From SIG307 sp964609025 (lineage in GTDB: Bacteria; Bacillota; Clostridia; Lachnospirales; Lachnospiraceae), in the NCBI GenBank assembly GCA_964609025.1, contig CAZSQM010000008.1, forward strand, positions 42,381 through 106,380: DNA of 64,000 bases. The letters are read 5' to 3'. Positions 51,765 through 60,187 of this stretch are shown here, piece after piece. The position numbers and the translations under genes were made by a program. The notes below the pieces were generated by a model. It searched no databases and was not told the origin of the DNA. It saw nothing but the letters and a program-made list of their open reading frames with translations. Within the stretch, counting starts at the first letter, position 1, and every line of letters begins with the position of its first letter.

Positions 51765-53294
51765 TTATTCCCCCCAGTATTTTCTATCCGGTTCTCTGTA
51801 AAGAAGCGCCTCCGAAAGATGTGACTCCTCGATCCGTTCCGCTCCGGCGAGGTCGGCAATGGTACGCGCCGTTTTTAAAATCCGGTGATAGGAACGGGCG
51901 CTCAGGGAAAGCTGTTCGTAGGCTTCCTCCATCCGCTTTCTCGCCTCCCTGCTCAGAATACAATATTGCGGCACCTCTCTGCCCGAAAGTTCCGAATTGC
52001 AGTCCGCCGCGATGTTCCGGTAACGCTCTTTCTGCCGTTTTCTCGCCGCTTCCACACGTTTTTTTATCTCTTTGGAACCCTCCTGGGGCACATCGCACTT
52101 TAAATCACGGTACTGCACCGGCATGATTTCCATACAGAGATCAAAACGCTCCAGCAGCGGTCTGCTTATTTTCCCGATATAACGCTTAATCTGCGCCTGC
52201 GAACAATTGCACCTTGTCCTATCGGGATAAAACCCGCAGACGCAAGGGTTCATTGCCGCCACCAGCATCCCGCCCGCCGGATAGGTGTATGCCGCGTCAT
52301 AGCGGGAAACCGTGATGTTCCGTTCCTCCAGCGGCTGGCGCAAAATCTCTATCGTTTCCCTGCGAAACTCCGGAAACTCGTCCAAGAACAGGACGCCCTT
52401 ATGCGCGAGGCTGATCATGCCGGGCGTGGCTCTTCTCCCGCCTCCCGCAAGGGCCGCCTGCGTGACCGTATGGTGCGGCGCCTGAAAGGGCGGTTTCGTA
52501 ATCAGCTTCTTTTCGCAAAGCAGACCCGCCACACTGTAAATTTTTGAAATTTCCAGACATTCTTCAAACGAAAGAGACGGAAGAATCGTCGGAAGCCTCT
52601 TGGCAAGCATTGTTTTTCCGGTTCCCGGCGGTCCTATCATCAACACGTTGTGCCGTCCGGCCGCCGCAATTTCCAACGCCCGCTTTGCCATTCTCTGCCC
52701 CTGCACCTCCGAAAAATCCGGCAAAAGCTCCTCCTCTCCTTCCTCCCGCACGTCCCCGGTTTCACAGTAAGGCAGAATATCTCCGTTTCCGTTCAGTACC
52801 GCCACCACTTCCCGCAAGGTTTTTACGCCGTACACAAAAAGCCCGCCCACCACGGAAGCTTCTCTTCCGTTCTCCGCCGGAACAAAACATTGCAAAAAAC
52901 CTTCCTCTTTCGCACGGCAGGCGGCCGGAAGCACCCCGGGCACTGGATTAATACCGCCGTCAAGGCACAGTTCTCCCATAAACATACTCTTTTCTACTGC
53001 TTTTTCCGGAATATAACCGAATGCGGTCAGAACGGCTACCGCTATGGACAAATCGAATGCTGTCCCTTCTTTTCTGATATCCGCCGGTGAAAGATTTACG
53101 GTAATCCGTTTCACCGGCAGACGATAGCCGGAATTTTCGAGTGCAATCCGCACCCGTTCTTTTGCCTCTCTTGTTTCACAGGCAAGCGCCCCCACCATAG
53201 AAAAGCATGGCAGTCCGTCCTTTACGTCGGCTTCCGCCACGATTAACTCTGCTTCAATCCCCAAAACCGCCGCAGAGTATACCTTTCCCAACAT
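51765..53294 (-). CDS. comM: ComM/YifB-family AAA+ ATPase (Mg-chelatase-like)
   Basis: A 509-residue AAA+ helicase-like protein linked to integration of transforming DNA. An N-terminal Lon-protease-like domain (about 1-190) precedes the AAA+ core with Walker A GPPGTGKTMLAKRLP and sensor ARR-type motifs, and a C-terminal magnesium-chelatase-like lid. The ATG at 53294 follows AAAGGACGATT and begins MLGKVYSAAVLG. It overlaps no neighbours and is 6 nt from dprA. Confidence 0.92.
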   Translation of the reverse strand: MLGKVYSAAVLGIEAELIVAEADVKDGLPCFSMVGALACETREAKERVRIALENSGYRLPVKRITVNLSPADIRKEGTAFDLSIAVAVLTAFGYIPEKAVEKSMFMGELCLDGGINPVPGVLPAACRAKEEGFLQCFVPAENGREASVVGGLFVYGVKTLREVVAVLNGNGDILPYCETGDVREEGEEELLPDFSEVQGQRMAKRALEIAAAGRHNVLMIGPPGTGKTMLAKRLPTILPSLSFEECLEISKIYSVAGLLCEKKLITKPPFQAPHHTVTQAALAGGGRRATPGMISLAHKGVLFLDEFPEFRRETIEILRQPLEERNITVSRYDAAYTYPAGGMLVAAMNPCVCGFYPDRTRCNCSQAQIKRYIGKISRPLLERFDLCMEIMPVQYRDLKCDVPQEGSKEIKKRVEAARKRQKERYRNIAADCNSELSGREVPQYCILSREARKRMEEAYEQLSLSARSYHRILKTARTIADLAGAERIEESHLSEALLYREPDRKYWGE

Positions 53295-53347
53295 AATCGT
53301 CCTTTCCCTCACGGAAAGTTCCGAATCCACTGCTCCCGGATTCTGTT

Positions 53348-53803
53348 TTACTTTGAATCCAAAATCTTTTTAATCTCCCGCATAAAGGTGTTGACGTCCT
53401 TAAATTCACGGTAAACCGAAGCAAACCGTACATAAGCGACATCATCCAGTTCCTTTAGCTTATCCATTACGATTTCACCGATTTTGCTGCTTGAAATCTC
53501 CTTTTCCTCCAGACTGAAGATAACCGTTTCGACTTCATCGACCAGCGCGGTAATCTGATCTACCGAAATCGGACGCTTGTGACAGGAACGAAAGACGCCG
53601 GACTCAATTTTCGCGCGGTCATAAGGCTCTCTGATATTATCCTTCTTAATTACAACAAGCGGAATGGTTTCTACCTTCTCGTAGGTTGTAAAACGCTTGC
53701 CGCACTCATCGCACTGTCTTCTTCTGCGAATGGAACCTCCGTCGTCTGCCGGTCTGGAATCAATCACTCTCGTATTTTCTTTTCCGCAAAACGGACACTT
53801 CAT
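53348..53803 (-). CDS. nrdR: Transcriptional repressor NrdR
   Basis: A 151-residue repressor of ribonucleotide reductase genes. The N-terminal zinc ribbon has CPFCGKENTRVIDSR and CDECGKRFTTYE, followed by the ATP-cone domain (about 50-140, VIKKDNIREPYDRAKI). The length is typical. Its targets, nrd genes, are not in the window. It is preceded by a consensus promoter and a short stem-loop, and lies 53 nt upstream of comM. Confidence 0.97.
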   Translation of the reverse strand: MKCPFCGKENTRVIDSRPADDGGSIRRRRQCDECGKRFTTYEKVETIPLVVIKKDNIREPYDRAKIESGVFRSCHKRPISVDQITALVDEVETVIFSLEEKEISSSKIGEIVMDKLKELDDVAYVRFASVYREFKDVNTFMREIKKILDSK

Positions 53804-53835
53804 AATTTCCCCCTTCTGCCGCAGGACACGGCATA

Positions 53836-53866
53836 CCGAACCCGGCAGCTTTTGCTGCCTCTTCGG
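53836..53866 (-). repeat. Stem-loop in the nrdR leader
   Basis: GGCAGC-TTTT-GCTGCC forms a perfect core (53844-53859) with outer CCGAA and TTCGG arms. It is transcribed upstream of nrdR but is not followed by a T run, so it is unlikely to be a terminator. It may stabilise the message. Confidence 0.5.
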
Positions 53867-53883
53867 AACATTCTCTTAAACCT

Positions 53884-53913
53884 ATTATAAAAAGAAAAAG
53901 AAAAAAATGTCAA
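53884..53913 (-). promoter_or_regulatory. Sigma-A promoter for nrdR
   Basis: On the minus strand TTGACA (53913-53908), an 18-nt T-rich spacer and TATAAT (53889-53884). Both hexamers match consensus. The nrdR ATG lies about 80 nt downstream. Confidence 0.75.
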
Positions 53914-53997
53914 GTATTGTTTCAATATTTGATACGGAGCATTTGTCAATCCTTTGAATCGAAAGAAGCGCCGATTCCTTCCGCATCCGCACAGTTC

Positions 53998-54513
53998 CTA
54001 AAGAACCTCCGGAACAATATAGCCTTTTGCTTTCAGCGCCTGCTCAATGTTATCCAGCATTTCCGCGGAATCCGCCCGCACCGTATGATAATGATACCCC
54101 GAGGTAATGTGCATTAACTCCGTGGATTTTCCGCTTTGAATGCCGTCAATAAACTGTGCAACGCTCCGCTCGGAAAAAATATTTAAATTTGCTTCGATTT
54201 TTCCGTACACCTTATGCCAGACAAACACATTTACCACCGTTCCTCCCAGACCTACGATACAGGATAATTCATCCTCCGTCTGTTCACTTGTGTGGCGCAC
54301 CTTAAACGTGCGTTCCGCAAAAGGCCCTTTCGCTATCACATAGCCCTGATGGGTGGAAAGCACATCATATCCCTCCGCCCGCAGCATGGCGATATCCTGC
54401 ACGATAATCTGGCGCGATACCCCCAGCCGCTCCGAAAGCGCCGCTCCGGATACCGGTTCTTTCTCCCCCATAATGATTGCCGCAATTTCCTTTCGCCGCT
54501 CCTTTGCCTTCAT
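53998..54513 (-). CDS. niaR: Niacin-responsive transcriptional repressor NiaR
   Basis: A 171-residue regulator of NAD synthesis. An N-terminal helix-turn-helix of the HTH_11 type (ALSERLGVSRQIIVQDIAML, residues 25-44) precedes a 3H domain with metal-binding histidines, including VWHKVYG and the ITSGYHYH segment. The order nadABC-niaR indicates feedback control of the operon by the niacin-bound repressor. A candidate operator lies at the nadA promoter. Confidence 0.9.
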   Translation of the reverse strand: MKAKERRKEIAAIIMGEKEPVSGAALSERLGVSRQIIVQDIAMLRAEGYDVLSTHQGYVIAKGPFAERTFKVRHTSEQTEDELSCIVGLGGTVVNVFVWHKVYGKIEANLNIFSERSVAQFIDGIQSGKSTELMHITSGYHYHTVRADSAEMLDNIEQALKAKGYIVPEVL

Positions 54514-54525
54514 CCGTTTCCCCCT

Positions 54526-55377
54526 TTACACCGCGTGAAGATTTTTTAAAGAAAGGTCCAGAATCGGCGAGGAATGGGTCAGCGCGCCGCTGGAAATGTA
54601 ATCCACGCCGATTTCGATAAACTTGTCTATATTTTCCTTTGTTACGTTACCGCTGCACTCGGTTTCCGCTTTTCCGGCAATCAGGCGCACCGCTTCTTTC
54701 ATCTCCTCCACACTCATATTGTCCAGCATAATAATGTCCGCGCCTGCGGCAAGCGCCTCCTTTACCATATCCAGATTCTCTGCCTCTACCTCAACCTTTC
54801 TGACAAACGGCGCGTATTCCCTTGCCATTGCTACCGCTTCTTTTACGCCGCCCGCGGCAGCGATATGGTTGTCCTTTAACAAAATACCGTCACTTAAGTT
54901 ATATCTGTGATTGCAGCCGCCGCCCACCTTCACCGCATACTTTTCAAACAGGCGCATATTCGGCGTTGTTTTTCTTGTGTCAAGGAGCTTCGTTTTGCTC
55001 CCCTTTAATAAATCCGCAATAACGCGGGTATAGGTTGCGATTCCGCTCATACGCTGTAAGTAATTTAACGCCGTCCTCTCCCCCGAAAGCAGCACCCGGA
55101 TATCACCTCTTACGAACCCTATTTTCTCACCCTTTTTCACCGTATCGCCGTCCTTAAAAAAGAACGTTACTTCCGTGTTCTCATCCAGCAGTTCAAACAC
55201 CCGCTGAAATACAAAAAGACCCGCAAGCACACCGTCCTCCTTACAAAGCAGCTCCACTTCTCCCAGACGGTAACCGGGCATTACGGAGTTCGTCGTAATG
55301 TCCTCGCTGGTAATATCCTCTTTCAGCGCGCTTAAAATCAAATCATCTGCGTTTAACTTCATACTGATACTATTCAT
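54526..55377 (-). CDS. nadC: Quinolinate phosphoribosyltransferase NadC
   Basis: A 283-residue enzyme converting quinolinate and PRPP to nicotinate mononucleotide. Visible motifs are SGERTALNYLQRMSGIAT, DTRKTTPNMRLFEKYAV and VEVEAENLDMVKEAL. The frame is open to 55458, but the ATG at 55377 overlaps the nadB stop and has AGGAG 10 nt upstream. An internal ATG at 55362 is less likely. Confidence 0.96.
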   Translation of the reverse strand: MNSISMKLNADDLILSALKEDITSEDITTNSVMPGYRLGEVELLCKEDGVLAGLFVFQRVFELLDENTEVTFFFKDGDTVKKGEKIGFVRGDIRVLLSGERTALNYLQRMSGIATYTRVIADLLKGSKTKLLDTRKTTPNMRLFEKYAVKVGGGCNHRYNLSDGILLKDNHIAAAGGVKEAVAMAREYAPFVRKVEVEAENLDMVKEALAAGADIIMLDNMSVEEMKEAVRLIAGKAETECSGNVTKENIDKFIEIGVDYISSGALTHSSPILDLSLKNLHAV

Positions 55378-56644
55378 GACTGTTTCTCTCCTTTTCAATC
55401 GCAGCCAGCACTGCCTGCTTATAGTCTGCCTCATAACCGGCGTATGCCTCTGCGTCAATCCGTACTTCCCCGAATGCTTCCGCTTTCGTATACCGCTCCG
55501 CTATCTGTCCTGCCGCACGTGCCGCAAACACCAGACTTTCCAGAAGCGAATTGCTTGCCAGCCGGTTTCTGCCGTGTACGCCGTTACAGGCGGTTTCGCC
55601 CACCGCGTACAAACGGCTCATGGATGTTTTGCTGTATTCGTCTACTGCGACGCCGCCCATAAAATAATGCTGGGACGGCACTACCGGAATGCTTTCTTTC
55701 GTTACGTCGTAGCCTTCCTCCAGACAGTGTTTGTAGATATTGGGGAAGTGGCGTTTTATTTTTTCCGCCGGAATCGGAGCCAAGGAAAGCCAAACATGCT
55801 TTGTGCCCTCTTTTTTCATTTCTTTTAAAATTGCCTCGGTCACAATATCCCGCGGCAAAAGCTCGTCCACAAACCGCTCGCCTTTCGAATTCAGAAGAAC
55901 TGCGCCCTCGCCCCGCACGGACTCGGAAATCAGGAAGCCCCGGCCTTTCTCCTTCTTATAAAGCGTCGTCGGATGAATCTGTATGTAATCAATGTTCTGA
56001 AGACGGATATTATGGCGCAGTGCAACGGCAAGCGCGTCCCCCGTCAAATGTCCGTAGTTGGTGGAATGCTCGTACAACCCGCCGATGCCGCCGGTGGCAA
56101 GCACCGTATAATCCGCCTGAATACAGGAATACTCCCCCGTTGCATCCTGTCCGAGAATGCCGTAACAGGTGTTGTCCTTTTCGAGGAGGTCCACCATTGT
56201 ATAATACTCCAAAATCGTTACATTTTCAAGCTGCTTTACCGCTTCCAGCAGGTGGGATGTGATTTCCTTTCCGGTTTCGTCCTCATGAAACAAAATCCGG
56301 GGCTTGGAATGGGCCCCCTCCCTCGTATACGCAAACCCGTCTTCCTTTCGTTCAAAGCGGACGCCGTATTCCACCAATTCTTTGATGACAGCCTGCGAGG
56401 AACGAATCATAAGCTCCACGGACCTCGGATTGTTTTCGTAATGCCCTGCGCGCATCGTATCTTCAAAATAAGAATCGTAATCTGACGCGTCTCTCAGCAC
56501 ACAAATTCCTCCCTGCGCCAAAAAAGAATCGCTTTTTTCCAACGCCTCCTTGGAAACCATTACAATTTTTTTATCCCGCGGCAGATGAAGCGCACAATAC
56601 AATCCGCCGACGCCGCAGCCTACAATTAAAATATCTGTTTTCAT
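55370..56644 (-). CDS. nadB: L-aspartate oxidase NadB
   Basis: A 424-residue flavoenzyme oxidising L-aspartate to iminoaspartate. The dinucleotide motif IVGCGVGGLYCAL starts at residue 6. The substrate loop carries QIHPTTLYKK, and VVPSQHYFMGGVAVD and CNGVHGRNRLASNSL are family motifs. It is shorter than the about 530-residue Escherichia coli protein and lacks most of the C-terminal helical extension, as in many Firmicute NadB proteins. It lies between nadA and nadC. Confidence 0.94.
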   Translation of the reverse strand: MKTDILIVGCGVGGLYCALHLPRDKKIVMVSKEALEKSDSFLAQGGICVLRDASDYDSYFEDTMRAGHYENNPRSVELMIRSSQAVIKELVEYGVRFERKEDGFAYTREGAHSKPRILFHEDETGKEITSHLLEAVKQLENVTILEYYTMVDLLEKDNTCYGILGQDATGEYSCIQADYTVLATGGIGGLYEHSTNYGHLTGDALAVALRHNIRLQNIDYIQIHPTTLYKKEKGRGFLISESVRGEGAVLLNSKGERFVDELLPRDIVTEAILKEMKKEGTKHVWLSLAPIPAEKIKRHFPNIYKHCLEEGYDVTKESIPVVPSQHYFMGGVAVDEYSKTSMSRLYAVGETACNGVHGRNRLASNSLLESLVFAARAAGQIAERYTKAEAFGEVRIDAEAYAGYEADYKQAVLAAIEKERNSHE

Positions 56645-56668
56645 CGTTTACCTGTCGTTTTCCTTCTT

Positions 56669-57595
56669 CTATTTTGCAAGTTCCAGCATGCGCTCCAACG
56701 GAAGCACGGCCCTCTTACAAAGTTCCTTCTCCGGTTCCACCGCATTCTCCCCGGTAGTTAAAACATGCAGCACCTTTTCCGGCGTATTCAATTTCATGTC
56801 ACGGCAGCAGGCGCATTCGTTGCAGAAATAAAATCTTTTCTCCGGACTGCTTTCCCGCAGGCGGTAGGCGATTCCTTCCTCCGTACAGACAATAAATTCT
56901 TTACAGGTGCTCTCCTTTGCATAACGAATCATCTCCGCCGTGCTTCCGATGTAATCGGCTAACCCAAGGACGCTCTCCTCACATTCCGGGTGAGCAAGCA
57001 CAAGCGCTCCCGGGTGCTTTTTCTTCTCCCCGGTTACAAACGCCGCTGTAATCGCCCTATGAACAGGACAGTAACCGTCGTTTAAAATAATATTCTTTTC
57101 CGGTATCTGCGCGGCAACATACCGGCCGAGATTCGCATCCGGAATAAAGAAAATATTCCGATTCGGCAACGCTTTTACGATTTTTACCGCATTGGAGGAC
57201 GTTACGCAAACGTCGCTGTAACTTTTTAACTCCGCCGTAGAATTGATGTAGCATACCACGGCAAGGTCCTGATACTTTTTGCGGTATTCCTTGATTTTTT
57301 CAGGCTCCGCCATATGCGCCATCGGGCAGTCTGCCGATGCGTCCGGCATCAGTACGACCTTCTCCGGGTTGAGTAACTTCACACTTTCCCCCATAAAGGA
57401 AACGCCGCAAAATACGACTACATCGGCATCGGTTTCTCCCGCCGTCTTCGCAAGATAAAACGAATCCCCGACATAATCCGCAATCGCCTGAATCTCGTCA
57501 TTTACATAGTAATGGGCCAGAATCACGGCATTCTTCTCTTTTTTCATCCGCTGTATCTCTTTTACGATATCCTCTGTCTTATTCATCACCGTCAC
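56669..57595 (-). CDS. nadA: Quinolinate synthase NadA
   Basis: A 308-residue iron-sulfur enzyme condensing iminoaspartate with dihydroxyacetone phosphate. Cluster cysteines are expected in FCGVSFMGES, AHPECEESV and CNECACC, all present. The start is GTG at 57595, with AAGGAG at 8 nt. An in-frame ATG at 57586 is too distant from the ribosome site. The operon promoter and a candidate NiaR operator lie directly upstream. Confidence 0.95.
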   Translation of the reverse strand: MTVMNKTEDIVKEIQRMKKEKNAVILAHYYVNDEIQAIADYVGDSFYLAKTAGETDADVVVFCGVSFMGESVKLLNPEKVVLMPDASADCPMAHMAEPEKIKEYRKKYQDLAVVCYINSTAELKSYSDVCVTSSNAVKIVKALPNRNIFFIPDANLGRYVAAQIPEKNIILNDGYCPVHRAITAAFVTGEKKKHPGALVLAHPECEESVLGLADYIGSTAEMIRYAKESTCKEFIVCTEEGIAYRLRESSPEKRFYFCNECACCRDMKLNTPEKVLHVLTTGENAVEPEKELCKRAVLPLERMLELAK

Positions 57596-57626
57596 ACAAA
57601 ATTCTCCTTATCAAAATTTTAGGCAT

Positions 57627-57655
57627 ATTATAGCACTCCGATTTACATCTGTCAA
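57627..57655 (-). promoter_or_regulatory. Consensus sigma-A promoter of nadABC-niaR
   Basis: On the minus strand TTGACA (57655-57650), exactly 17 nt, then TATAAT (57632-57627), both perfect hexamers, 32 nt before the nadA GTG. The -35 lies inside the dyad at 57642-57667. Confidence 0.85.
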
Positions 57656-57667
57656 CTTATCTGTAAA
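57642..57667. promoter_or_regulatory. Candidate NiaR operator over the nadA promoter
   Basis: TTTACA (57642-57647) and TGTAAA (57662-57667) form a 26-bp dyad that also contains the direct repeat ATCTGT(C/A)AA twice. It covers the -35 box of nadA. Repressor binding there would block transcription. Identity as NiaR site is inferred from position and symmetry. Confidence 0.5.
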
Positions 57668-57753
57668 GTTTTGATAAGACAATCCGTTACCCGGTTCTTT
57701 TCCCTGGTTTCCCGCATATACTGTTTTACGAAGCATAAAATCGGAGGCATCCC

Positions 57754-58017
57754 ATGCGTCTTTGCGAACTGCGTCAAAAAGAAGTCATTAACTGCCGTGA
57801 CTGCGCCAGACTCGGCTTTGTCGGGGACATTGAGTTTAACCTGTGTACCGGCTGTCTTGAAAAAATTATCATTCCCGGTCCCGGAAAATTCTTCGGTTTT
57901 TTGGGTTCGGAACACGAATTTGTTATTCCGTGGTGCTGTATCAAACAAATCGGCGCCGACATTATTTTAGTTGATATTGACTGCAAAACAGCCCTGAGGG
58001 AAAGTCATTGCTGCTGA
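57754..58017 (+). CDS. YlmC/YmxH-family sporulation protein
   Basis: An 87-residue PRC-barrel protein of the YlmC/YmxH family found in endospore formers, of unknown function. It begins MRLCELRQKEVINCRDCARL and contains the family core VGDIEFNLCTGC ... IIPGPGKFFGF and FVIPWCCIKQIG. The ATG at 57754 follows GGAGGCATCCC. It is divergent from nadA. The antisense frame 57652-57948 is a shadow. No sigma-E or sigma-G promoter could be assigned with confidence, although CATATACT at 57715-57722 resembles a sporulation -10. Confidence 0.85.
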   Translation: MRLCELRQKEVINCRDCARLGFVGDIEFNLCTGCLEKIIIPGPGKFFGFLGSEHEFVIPWCCIKQIGADIILVDIDCKTALRESHCC

Positions 58018-58040
58018 CTTCCCGCAGGGCTGCCTGTTTT
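57990..58040. terminator. Bidirectional terminator between the YlmC-like and nucleoid-associated genes
   Basis: AGCCCTG (57990-57996) pairs with CAGGGCT (58025-58031), and GGGAA-type inner arms extend the stem. T-rich tails occur on both strands. The two flanking genes are convergent. The left arm overlaps the YlmC-like coding end. Confidence 0.7.
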
Positions 58041-59058
58041 ACTTACTGGTGATGCGGCTCACATTTTTTATCAGCACGGAAATCGTACCGTCCTGATTCG
58101 TGATAAATTCCACATGCTGTCTGTTGTTGTACTCTTCCATCGGAATGTTGATTTCGATGCCGGTGTCCGTCGTCAAATACTGCTTTTCGAGCTTCTTTGT
58201 CGTCTTCTCGCTCTGCAATTTGATTTCTTCCTTCGGCAGACGGTACTTTTCTAACTTCTCCGTAAATTCCTCTTTAATCTCCGGGGCAGCCTCCTGAAAT
58301 ACCTTTTCCGCGATTTCCTCTACGCGGATTGTGCCGTCGTTTTTTGTACATTCCTCATGAAGCACACTCTTTGTCTTCATCTTCTGCTCGAAATCGTCAT
58401 CGTAATACTTTTTATTAATCTGCTCTACCGCCTTTGTCACAAGGTCAAGCTTTGTCTTCTGCGACATCTTTGCATGACAGTGTAAAAACAGCTCCGACAG
58501 GTAATTGACTTTCTCTCCGTTTACCGGAAACTTCTTCTCCACCAGCCGAACCGCGTCACCCTCCAGGTCAATCAGCACCGCCTCGGAAAGCTTCCCACCG
58601 GCAAGCGGTAGCGCCGCGGTCTGCTTCATCACTTCATTAATATTTTCATCCTGTTCCCCAAGCGAGGTGTAATGTACATACACCTCCTTGTAGTTCATCT
58701 TTAAAATTGCAAGATGCATCCGCGACTCCACCTGAAAAGTTACAAAAAACACATCTCCGGCCGGGATATCAATATTTGCATTCATAATCTCGTAAAGCTT
58801 CCCGGCAAGCTGCTTGCTGACCGGAATCAGATTCTCCTCCCTGAAATCCCTAAGCGCCGCATACACCTCGGAAGACTCCGTATCAAACACACAGTTCTTT
58901 AACTCATCTCCGGACAAAAGCCTGTAAATATGATTCCGCAAAAAATCACACAAATCCGGTCCCAGCTCAAGCAAAGAGTCCGAAAGTACCGGCATTCCCA
59001 CCGTGGAATCCAAAATATGTATTACTGCCTCTCGTATCATAATATCGTCACGTTCCAT
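58039..59058 (-). CDS. Nucleoid-associated protein (NdpA/YejK, 37-kDa family)
   Basis: A 339-residue protein of the NA37 (YejK/NdpA) family of nucleoid-associated proteins, found in many bacteria with no established cellular role. It starts MERDDIMIREAVIHIL. Central residues (LAILKMNYKEVY) and the VNYLSELFLHCH helix are family features. The C-terminal half is rich in charged helices. It precedes the AT-rich accessory region and is preceded by its own short gap. Confidence 0.82.
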   Translation of the reverse strand: MERDDIMIREAVIHILDSTVGMPVLSDSLLELGPDLCDFLRNHIYRLLSGDELKNCVFDTESSEVYAALRDFREENLIPVSKQLAGKLYEIMNANIDIPAGDVFFVTFQVESRMHLAILKMNYKEVYVHYTSLGEQDENINEVMKQTAALPLAGGKLSEAVLIDLEGDAVRLVEKKFPVNGEKVNYLSELFLHCHAKMSQKTKLDLVTKAVEQINKKYYDDDFEQKMKTKSVLHEECTKNDGTIRVEEIAEKVFQEAAPEIKEEFTEKLEKYRLPKEEIKLQSEKTTKKLEKQYLTTDTGIEINIPMEEYNNRQHVEFITNQDGTISVLIKNVSRITSK

Positions 59059-59106
59059 ATGCTTCTCCTTCTTGTAAAATATAGCCTTCCTCTGTCAAAT
59101 TCTGGG

Positions 59107-59304
59107 TTAGATATCATTTTTTAATATCTTCAAATCCTCATACGCCTCTTTTATCCACTGATGAGGCATTAATAACAAACTATGATCAAATTGATATTTA
59201 ATATAAAAGTAACAAGCTTCTTCTAATGATTCCCCCGCCTTACTTTTCAATAAATCATAATATGGCGGTACACCTTTTTGATCCCAGGATTTTTCATTCC
59301 CCAT
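59107..59304 (-). CDS. Small hypothetical protein paired with the YHGS protein
   Basis: A 65-residue protein, mostly helical with aromatic residues (YFYIKYQFDHSLLLMPHQWI), and no recognised domain. The ATG at 59304 follows AAGGAACTGT and overlaps the end of the upstream gene by 11 nt, so the two are translationally coupled. Sequence is AT-rich compared with the core genes to the left. Confidence 0.6.
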   Translation of the reverse strand: MGNEKSWDQKGVPPYYDLLKSKAGESLEEACYFYIKYQFDHSLLLMPHQWIKEAYEDLKILKNDI

Positions 59305-59722
59305 ACAGTTCCTTCTGAATTTCTTTTGCTTCTTCCGAGAAAGTAATTGTATGAAGATAATCTTTTACCTTAATTTCAATTACTTCAACAGGTTTTACCT
59401 CTGTTCTTGAAATCCATTCCCACTTATTAATAAGTTCAAAAGATTCAGACGGCAAAACATAAATATATCCTTTCCCATTAGGATCAATTGAGCCATATTT
59501 TAAGTAACTCTTTATACCATCAGAATCAAAAGAAAGCTTTCCCTCCGGCGAATCGGGATACCATCTAAAAGGCAATGCAAACGGAATTACTTCTTCCATT
59601 GTTGCTGCGGCATAAATAGCCATTTGTGCCTCCTCATCACATATCCCATGTGCTTGTTGAGGCTTAATTATATCAATTCTATACTGACTACCATGATATA
59701 AATACTGTGGTTTTTGCTTCAT
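59294..59722 (-). CDS. Hypothetical YHGS-motif protein (possible ADP-ribosyltransferase-like fold)
   Basis: A 142-residue protein with the segment YLYHGSQYRIDIIKPQQAHG near the N-terminus and NKWEWISRTEVKPVEVIEI near the C-terminus. The YHG(S/T) pattern and the terminal strand resemble PARP/ADP-ribosyltransferase-like folds and RNA 2'-phosphotransferases, but similarity is too weak to assign activity. The ATG at 59722 has AAAGGAG at 11 nt. A TTG at 59731 is an alternative. It is coupled to the 65-residue gene. Confidence 0.55.
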   Translation of the reverse strand: MKQKPQYLYHGSQYRIDIIKPQQAHGICDEEAQMAIYAAATMEEVIPFALPFRWYPDSPEGKLSFDSDGIKSYLKYGSIDPNGKGYIYVLPSESFELINKWEWISRTEVKPVEVIEIKVKDYLHTITFSEEAKEIQKELYGE

Positions 59723-59797
59723 ATAATCCAATACTCCTTTATTTTACAAATAGTATTTAATACCTTGTCAAATTCAAACTAAGTAAGTTCACCATTA

Positions 59798-60187
59798 TTA
59801 CTCAAACAATATCCATTCTTTTGCTTTTTCATAGTCATCAATAAAGGAAACTATTGCACCTGTATTCGTTTGTATACACTTAAGGTCTTTTTTCCAAATT
59901 CTTTTGACACCCACGAAAGCAATCTTTCTGCACTTCTTTGGGCAGTTTTCAATTTCATCAATGATATGATTAACAATTCTTTCAGTTATAACAGTCTCAT
60001 CCAGATTAATAATCATATAGGAAGATACGGAAGGTCTGCTAAATAATGTTATATCACTTGAAAATTTGTCTATAACTTCCTGCTCAAGATTTCCCAATGC
60101 ATCCAGATGTTCACACCATATTGTTCCGCCGTTATAGTTAAGCTCAAATGACTTCTTTTTAAGACCGGAATGTTCTTTATAATTCAT
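59798..60187 (-). CDS. Hypothetical protein, possibly STAS-like
   Basis: A 129-residue soluble alpha/beta protein. The pattern of alternating strands and helices (SYMIINLDETVITERIVNHI, KIAFVGVKRIWK, AIVSFIDDYEKAKEWIL) and the length resemble STAS or SpoIIAA-like folds. No phosphorylatable serine motif is seen. The ATG at 60187 has GAGGAG at 8 nt. The frame is open to 60238. It lies in the AT-rich accessory region. Confidence 0.5.
   Translation of the reverse strand: MNYKEHSGLKKKSFELNYNGGTIWCEHLDALGNLEQEVIDKFSSDITLFSRPSVSSYMIINLDETVITERIVNHIIDEIENCPKKCRKIAFVGVKRIWKKDLKCIQTNTGAIVSFIDDYEKAKEWILFE

Noticed and set aside
57652..57948. 98-codon antisense frame opposite the YlmC-like gene
   Set aside because: The plus-strand frame has the recognised family core and a good ribosome site; the antisense frame has neither.
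59107..59722. Confident toxin-antitoxin system
   Set aside because: Gene overlap and size fit, but no known toxin motif or antitoxin domain is recognised, so only a tentative observation is reported.
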